A stretch of DNA of 64,000 nt from Rugalucina vietnamica. Lineage: Eukaryota > Mollusca > Bivalvia > Lucinida > Lucinidae. Under the pieces are notes generated by a model. The model saw only the letters and a list, made by a program, of their open reading frames with translations. It had not been told where the DNA came from and ran no database searches. Positions 58,546 to 64,000 of this stretch are shown here, in pieces (the first letter of the stretch is position 1; each line of letters starts with the position of its first letter). The position numbers and the translations under genes are program-made. The stretch covers positions 46,791,383 through 46,855,382 of the forward strand of contig OZ024879.1 of assembly GCA_964017185.1 (NCBI GenBank), in the 5' to 3' direction.

Positions 58546-60941
58546 TCCTGATGCTATAACTATTTTACAATCTAAAAAGTGGGTGGGGTAAGTTGGGACG
58601 GATTCATCCAACTTCACCAGATGAGATATCCCCAAGCAGACATTGTTTTCATTATTAGCATGCTATTTATTTTATTTCAAGTCCGTAACTATTGCCATAA
58701 TTGTATGTACATGAATGGATATTGGGCGATTTAGGTTTTTTGGCATTCACATCATATTAAGGAAAAAACACCATGTTCATAAACACTGTTAAATATAGGT
58801 CATAAGCCCATCCATAGCAGCATGGTCTTAAGATAAACTCACCTAATTCTGAAAATCAAAGTATATGTGCTTTTGTTTTGTTATAGGCTTATTAATTTAG
58901 TGTTTGGACCTATAACGACGATATAGTTTTAACACATGTTGTGGGGATCTATCATTCAAAATCATGCCTATTGTTGGTTACCATGGTAACCAAAATTTGG
59001 TTAGAAGCGGTTTTGAATAATTCTTTTTCAATTGTTTTTCATAGTTTGTATGATACACTAACTTTAAATCAAGCTCCTTGTTTGAATTTATTTTTGTTTA
59101 TGCCTATTAATATAAATGCCATTATAAGTTGAGTGGGTGGGGTAACCATATATGAATATAAAACCTGTCCTATCTTTCATCATACATTAATATCAAATTG
59201 TTTCTTGTTAAAACGTATTGTAGTAAACCATATCTGCTAATTCATGATGTCTTAATTAATGATAGGCTTCAAAAAAGTTATAAGAAGAAACTTTTGGAAA
59301 TAATTCTTAGAAAAAATAATATTTTCAGTACTCTTTCATAATTTAACAGAATAAATATTCAACATGAATGACTTATACAAATGTTATCATGCATCATTTT
59401 ACAGGGTTATATCAAGGCTTTGCAAATTTTAAGAAACTAACATTGCAAATAAGGTAAAACTATTTTTAGCTAGCATTTCAATGCAAACGGTACTATAAAT
59501 TTATTATTGAATTAGAGGGGCGGGTCACATCAAACAAGGGCAGATAACTCAATGTTCGCCGGCTCAAATCAAAATTCAGACGGTGACCTGATATGCCCGA
59601 GATATAGTGCTACATGAAAATAAACTCAAATTTCTGCCTCAACGTGGTGTAGGGTAAATCGCTAAAACGACTGATTTCGGGTCTTTGGGTCCCGGACTAA
59701 ATGTGAGCAGGATAAAATGACGATGATGAATCAAATGTTTTTATTCATTACCATCAGACAGCTTTGGCGTTCCGTATGTTTTGATGGCCAGCAATATTGT
59801 GCAGTGCTTAGGAGCTATGTTACATACTGTTGTATTAAAGGGATATTACAAAAAAGACTTTTGTATTCAAATGTTCATGATAATTTAAAAACAGACTGTC
59901 ATAATTAAATAAATATGTAGCTGCAAGAGAAACCAACAGATTTTCGACCAGGTCTGACACAAGCTGATATATACAGCCACAAAAGCAGGCTAGAAGCTCC
60001 AAATTTCGGGTGTTAGTAGAAGAGAAATTGTGCTATCTGTGTAAGGAAAACAAAAATGCTGATCAGTTGTGCTGTTACTGCACAGCTGATCTGTGTCTTT
60101 GTTTTCACCTATTCATGTTGTTGTTGTTTTTTTTTTTTTTGCGGCTCTTCAATGTGCTACATGTAAATTAAATATGTTGTGTTTAAAAGAAACCTTGACA
60201 AGCTTGTTAATGATTGAACTGAATATGTGGGATGTCTAGCGAAACATCAGATAAGGACTCCCAAGTACATTGATAGAAAGATCCTTATATGAGCCACATA
60301 ATGAGAAAACCGGATTTTTGCCTATGGGAAAACAATGGCGCAGATCAGTTGTGCAGCAACTACTCAGCTGATCAGCACCTTTGTTTTCGCTACACGGATA
60401 GTACAATTCCTCTAGTTTCTAAATCTAATATTTCCTGGGAGTGTACAGGCCAGTTTGTGTCTGACCGGGTCGGAACTCCCGAAGGCCTGTTTCCTCGCAT
60501 CGTGGGTTACATATACACCCGGGCATATACAGTCCTTTTTCAAGTGTTACTGAAAGCACCTTGGGGTACAGGACTCAGGGGCAAGAGGTGCTGGTTTTGA
60601 TACCTTCTTCCGCCGTGTATTGTCCTTGAGCTTAAGCTTCCCACAGTAAATACCCAGGAATTTGTGGCTTTTGTCGTGACAAGATTGAAAAATTGTTGAC
60701 TGGGATGTGAAGTCATTACTTAACCAAACAAATCACCTGCAATTTCATTTTAGGGTGGTCCCCTTTGTCGAGCGGTTAAGAGCGCTGTTTCTTAACACTC
60801 GATCATCTCACCGCTGTGTCTGGTGTGGGTTTGGGCCCCGCTCTGGCCACATGTGAGACAAACCAAGTTCTGCTTGTGGGTATGCCATGTGGTTTTTCTC
60901 AGGGTCCTCCCGATTTTTGCTACTGATTGGCCCGTCTCATG

Positions 60942-62354
60942 CAGACCTGGGTTAATCTTAATCGTTAATCATGATTACTTTTATTCGATTGAAATTTTTT
61001 TCAATTGAAAATTATTCTGTAATCGTAGATTTTTACGATTAAAATTAATCTTATTCTTATTCGAATACTTTTCAAAAATGCCTGTAATCATGATTGATTT
61101 TGTGAATAAATTTCGATTACATTTCAGGATGTGCTGAAAATTTTTTTTTTTTTTTTTTTTTTCTGAAAAAAGAGAGTATAAGAAAGAAACTTTAAGAAAG
61201 TAAATTAATATTTAATATTATGTTTACAACAGGAATTATTTGACTTTCAAGAATGGTTAATATATCAAAGGGAATTCTGATACAGTAATAGATCTATCAG
61301 ACAGTGCTGATCAGAATCAGAATAGTTTACTGGTGAAACGTCAAACTGACAATACCACACCAGGGGGATGGGGCTTGACCGGAGGGGATTAGTCCCGAGC
61401 TCTCACAAGAGAAGTAAATTTAGACACACAATCATCTGACAATTCAGCAGAGGAGATCAGAGAATCAGGGAGTTCATTCCAATCTCTAATGGTCTGGGGG
61501 AAGAAACTGTGTAAATAGGCATTTGTACTTGCTGAAGGTATTTGAAATGCTTGAAATGCCAAGGAGTGTTGATTCCTACAACGCCTATTTTTGGGGATAA
61601 GGTCATCCGTGGGTATTTTTGCTCTCCCTTTTAGACCTTTGTAAAGTAATATAATTCTATTATCCTTCCTTCTTTTCTGCAGGGATTCCCATTTTACTTT
61701 TTTAAGGATGCCAGTCATACTACCTTTTTCATATGTATAGTTCCTAGTTACAAACCTAGCCGCACGCTTTTGCACCTTCTCCAAATCATCTATCAGACCT
61801 TCATAATGAGGGTCCCAAACTGAGCTACCATATTCAAGAATAGGTCTGATTGCCATCATTTTTCAAGGATTAACAGAATCAATGTCTCTCTATCTATAGA
61901 GAGACCATGACAGAATTAATAATTTTGAGAGTCATTATTACAAAACTGATGTCAAAGCTACCGCAACATTCAAATCAAGTAGCATTTTTTGTCCAATTTG
62001 GAATGTCCAATTTGGAGATGTTACCCAAATTATAAACACACACACAGCATCATGAGATCTAAAATTATGATTATGATTCACTGTTTTGTAAAGTCTACAA
62101 TCTTAAGATAAAGTGCCCAATACACCAAGATGATTCCTATATGCCAACATAATTAAATCGTCTGCGTAATTCAAGACGGGCTAGATTATAAATGCAAAAC
62201 TAATCGATTGATTATTCGATTACTTTTGCAAATCAATTGTAATTATAATGACATTTAGGAAAAAAAAATATTTTTAATCGTAATCGTTAATCGTAGGATT
62301 GAAAGTAATTGTAATCGTTAGTGATTAACTTTGAAAGTAATCGATAACATGTCT
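60942..62354. mobile_element. hAT-like non-autonomous element, 1.4 kb
   Basis: Ends CAGACCTGGGTTAATC / mirrored CAGACATGTTATCGATTAC, flanked by the 8-bp duplication GTCTCATG (60934-60941, 62355-62362). An 8-bp duplication and CAG ends fit hAT. The subterminal regions are dense in TAATCG words (60953-61100, 62200-62345). The interior contains a LINE fragment, not a transposase. Confidence 0.8.
61340..61862 (-). pseudogene. LINE reverse-transcriptase C-terminal fragment inside the hAT-like element
   Basis: Minus-strand frame 61859-61389 (156 codons) starts with RPILEYGSSVWDPH, continues VQKRAARFVTRNY, WESLQKRRKDNRI and SFFPQTIRDWNELP. These are the thumb and C-terminal signatures of CR1/Jockey-like LINE reverse transcriptases. 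The catalytic palm and endonuclease are absent and the frame is open without a shift, so it is a 5'-truncated but fairly young copy. It differs from the LINE at 27845-28655 (there YGSITWSG / PRLWNSLP). It cannot be active alone. About 50 bp of 3' UTR may follow. Confidence 0.8.
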
Positions 62355-62944
62355 GGTCTCATGTGAGCTGAAATAATCTTGAAAGGGACATAAAACTGAA
62401 TAAAAAATCATATTACGGTTGAAAAAGTGAAAATTGTGACATGAAAAAAGATAATCAAAATTATATTTCAGCAGACTAAATGCTTGAATGAAACAATTAC
62501 TTGTAGTAATAAACCTGAAAAAATATTTCCTTCTGACTATTCTATTATTCATGCATAGGATAATAGGACAGTCCCTCTTCTACTTATTTCCAAAATTTCA
62601 AGTTTCTAGCTTTCTTCTATGACTACACAGCCGGATTGGTGTTGGACCTGGTCGGAAACATGGAAGACCGGGTTTAATGCGTCACGGCTCATATAATGGT
62701 TTTCTACATTTCAGTTTTGTTGGCTCAGTGCTGTCCAATTGTTAATAAATGTTTAAATGATAGCATGCTGGCTTGTCAATTTCTTGTTTTTCCTGACAAA
62801 AAATGAGTTGTCACTTGTGTTATTTGAATTGTAAACAGACGTTAGTGTAAAACCACAATTTGTATTTGTACTACTAGCACATTATGAACTTTGCCACTTC
62901 ATCAGAAAACCAACAATCTGCATATGAGAAATAACATTTCCATG

Positions 62945-63140
62945 TAATGTATACCCCCTTGAACCACACTTTTATATAGCAAAACTGTGGTATGCGGGGG
63001 TATACCAATTTTTCTTACGTGTACCCACAATCTATGTTTTGAGCAAAAATAAGAAAAATATCAATTTTTTTTTTTCAGCTGAAAATTTTCAATTTTTAAA
63101 GCTAAAAAAATCTGTTTCTTACACGGGCAAGTTTTCGTAA
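62945..63140 (+). repeat. Hairpin-repeat family H, D3 copy lacking the left hairpin arm
   Basis: 5' module 62953-63007, then only the right arm (63018-63040), as in the D2 copy at 44279-44470. The shared loss shows D2 and D3 split after the deletion. Confidence 0.65.
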
Positions 63141-63574
63141 TGCAAAAGCCCAGAGCAGCTGCTCAGCGCCTTTGTTTTCGCTGTAGGGATAGTGCAATTC
63201 CTCTTCTTATATGCGAAATTTCAACGTTCTAGCTATTTTCTGTGATTATAGCCTGGTTTGTTTCAATATGAAAAAAATATCTTTCAAAATGAAAAGATTT
63301 GGAGGACAAAAACGAGAATTAACATAAAATGAGAAGATTTGGAGGACAAAAACGAGAATTAACATATCATAGCACTTATCAAAAGGTACTGTACAAGTAG
63401 GCGATGATCAGGAAAGGTCATCAAATCCTGTACCAGCTTGATACTATCACACCAGCCCGAGACTCACATCAGCCTCGAGACTTCGACGGCCCTCAAGCTT
63501 ATACGCGACAGGATTTGAAAAATGTCATATAATAATCTCCAGATGGCTAATGAGTAGGGTACTCATCCCACCTA

Positions 63575-63815
63575 GGCGGTCCCTGTGGCGAATGGTTAAG
63601 AGCGCTGATACTTCATTATTGCATTTCAACCATTCGACCATCTCACCGCTGTGTCTGGTGTGGGTTCGAGCCCCACACGGGGCACATGTGAGACAAGCCA
63701 AGTTCTGCTTTCGGGTGTGCCAGGTGGTTTTTCTCGGGGGTTCTCCCGTTTTTGACCCAGCTACCCAACTGGCCCGTCTCATATGAGCTGAAATAATCTT
63801 GAAAGGGACGTTAAA
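63575..63815 (+). mobile_element. SINE-A, D3 copy
   Basis: Same insertion as 40584 and 45485. Boxes A and B intact; 'ttttgacccagctacccaac' shows private changes. Confidence 0.8.
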
Positions 63816-64000
63816 CGGACCCCCACCCCCGAAAAAAAATCATCCCACCTATAACTTTATTTTAATGGATTAGTAACTATATTAAAATTAATATATATCT
63901 GTTATGACACCTTAATTTTCATTTGCTATGGGATTTAACACAATGTGACTTATTCAAATACATTTTTGTTTTACTTTCAGTCAGTTAAACGTCACTGAAA

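Larger units (their letters stand above)
53401..59699. mobile_element. P3: 6.3-kb long-TIR element carrying a PIN-CXC ORF
   Basis: TIRs begin TAGTCCAGGACCCAAGACCC / mirrored TAGTCCGGGACCCAAAGACC. They are almost identical for about 200 bp (53440-53585 against 59515-59660) and remain alignable to about 54120 against 58970, with decayed 'ccccacccac' marks further in. AAT flanks both ends (53398-53400, 59700-59702). The interior holds the nuclease-like ORF, a second inverted-repeat element (56445-58208) and an H copy. Superfamily is not clear: the duplication is short and no classical DDE transposase is recognised. Confidence 0.75.
60754..62403 (+). mobile_element. SINE-A split by a hAT-like element
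   Basis: 60754-60941 holds the tRNA head (GAGCGGTTAAGAGCG; B box mutated to tttgggccccg) and body; 62355-62403 holds 'tgagctgaaataatcttgaa' and the tail. The break is inside 'cccgtctcatatgagctg'. Confidence 0.85.
59775..64000 (+). repeat. Duplicated segment D3
   Basis: Third D copy: 'gatggccagcaatattgtgc' (59780), M-MITEs at 59905-60150 and 60285-60490, the split SINE-A, then 62575-63999 closely matching D2 43900-45900. It runs off the window end. No gene is visible. Confidence 0.8.

Overview
The window reads as repeat-dense genomic DNA of an invertebrate animal, most likely a bivalve mollusc. The evidence is long AT-rich non-coding sequence, three tRNA-derived SINE families, 5'-truncated LINE fragments, many hairpin MITEs, and the repeat phrases around 'ggtcaaggtcat...atggcggccatcttgg' and 'gagttatctgccctt' that I associate with mollusc genomes. 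The organism call is inference. I see no convincing intact host gene. Most open frames are chance ORFs inside repeats.

The layout is three large inverted-repeat (foldback, long-TIR) structures sitting in duplicated host-like segments. P1 (6772-28655, 21.9 kb) has arms that run almost to its centre, with a 0.36 kb spacer at 14345-14699. Its arms differ by roughly 20% by eye and carry different younger insertions: F1 and F3 on the left; E4, F2, a TTAA MITE, F4 and a T-MITE on the right. P2 (32285-39178, 6.9 kb) has arms of about 1.1-1.4 kb, each with a tRNA-like block. P3 (53401-59699, 6.3 kb) has TIRs over 1 kb and holds the best coding sequence, an ORF at 54948-55970 (-) with a FEN1/XPG-like PIN signature followed by a tesmin/TSO1-type CXC cysteine domain.

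The window supplies its own controls. Segment B (51845-53110) is a paralog of A1 (4868-6771) joined directly to A2 (28656-29778), so it is the empty site of P1. Segment D occurs three times: D1 29920-32285 plus 39178-40980, D2 42280-45920, and D3 59775-64000. D2 is the empty site of P2 at about 43745.

A second theme is helical phasing. Subterminal parts of four foldback or DNA-transposon families (F1, F2, F3, F4) consist of degenerate short words repeated every 10-11 bp, each family with its own word. Arrays at 53103-53372 and 48723-48790 repeat at about 21 and 20 bp. F2 carries a PIF/Harbinger transposase remnant and TAA target duplications. F1 has the same terminus, and the T family has TTA/TAA duplications, so this superfamily explains several of the families. 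Other content: a hAT-like element with an 8-bp TSD splitting a SINE, two copies of a tandem-core element (33412-35645, 49196-51006), a (GGTA/GGTGG)n satellite (46874-47765), a 78-bp minisatellite, and several hairpin elements.
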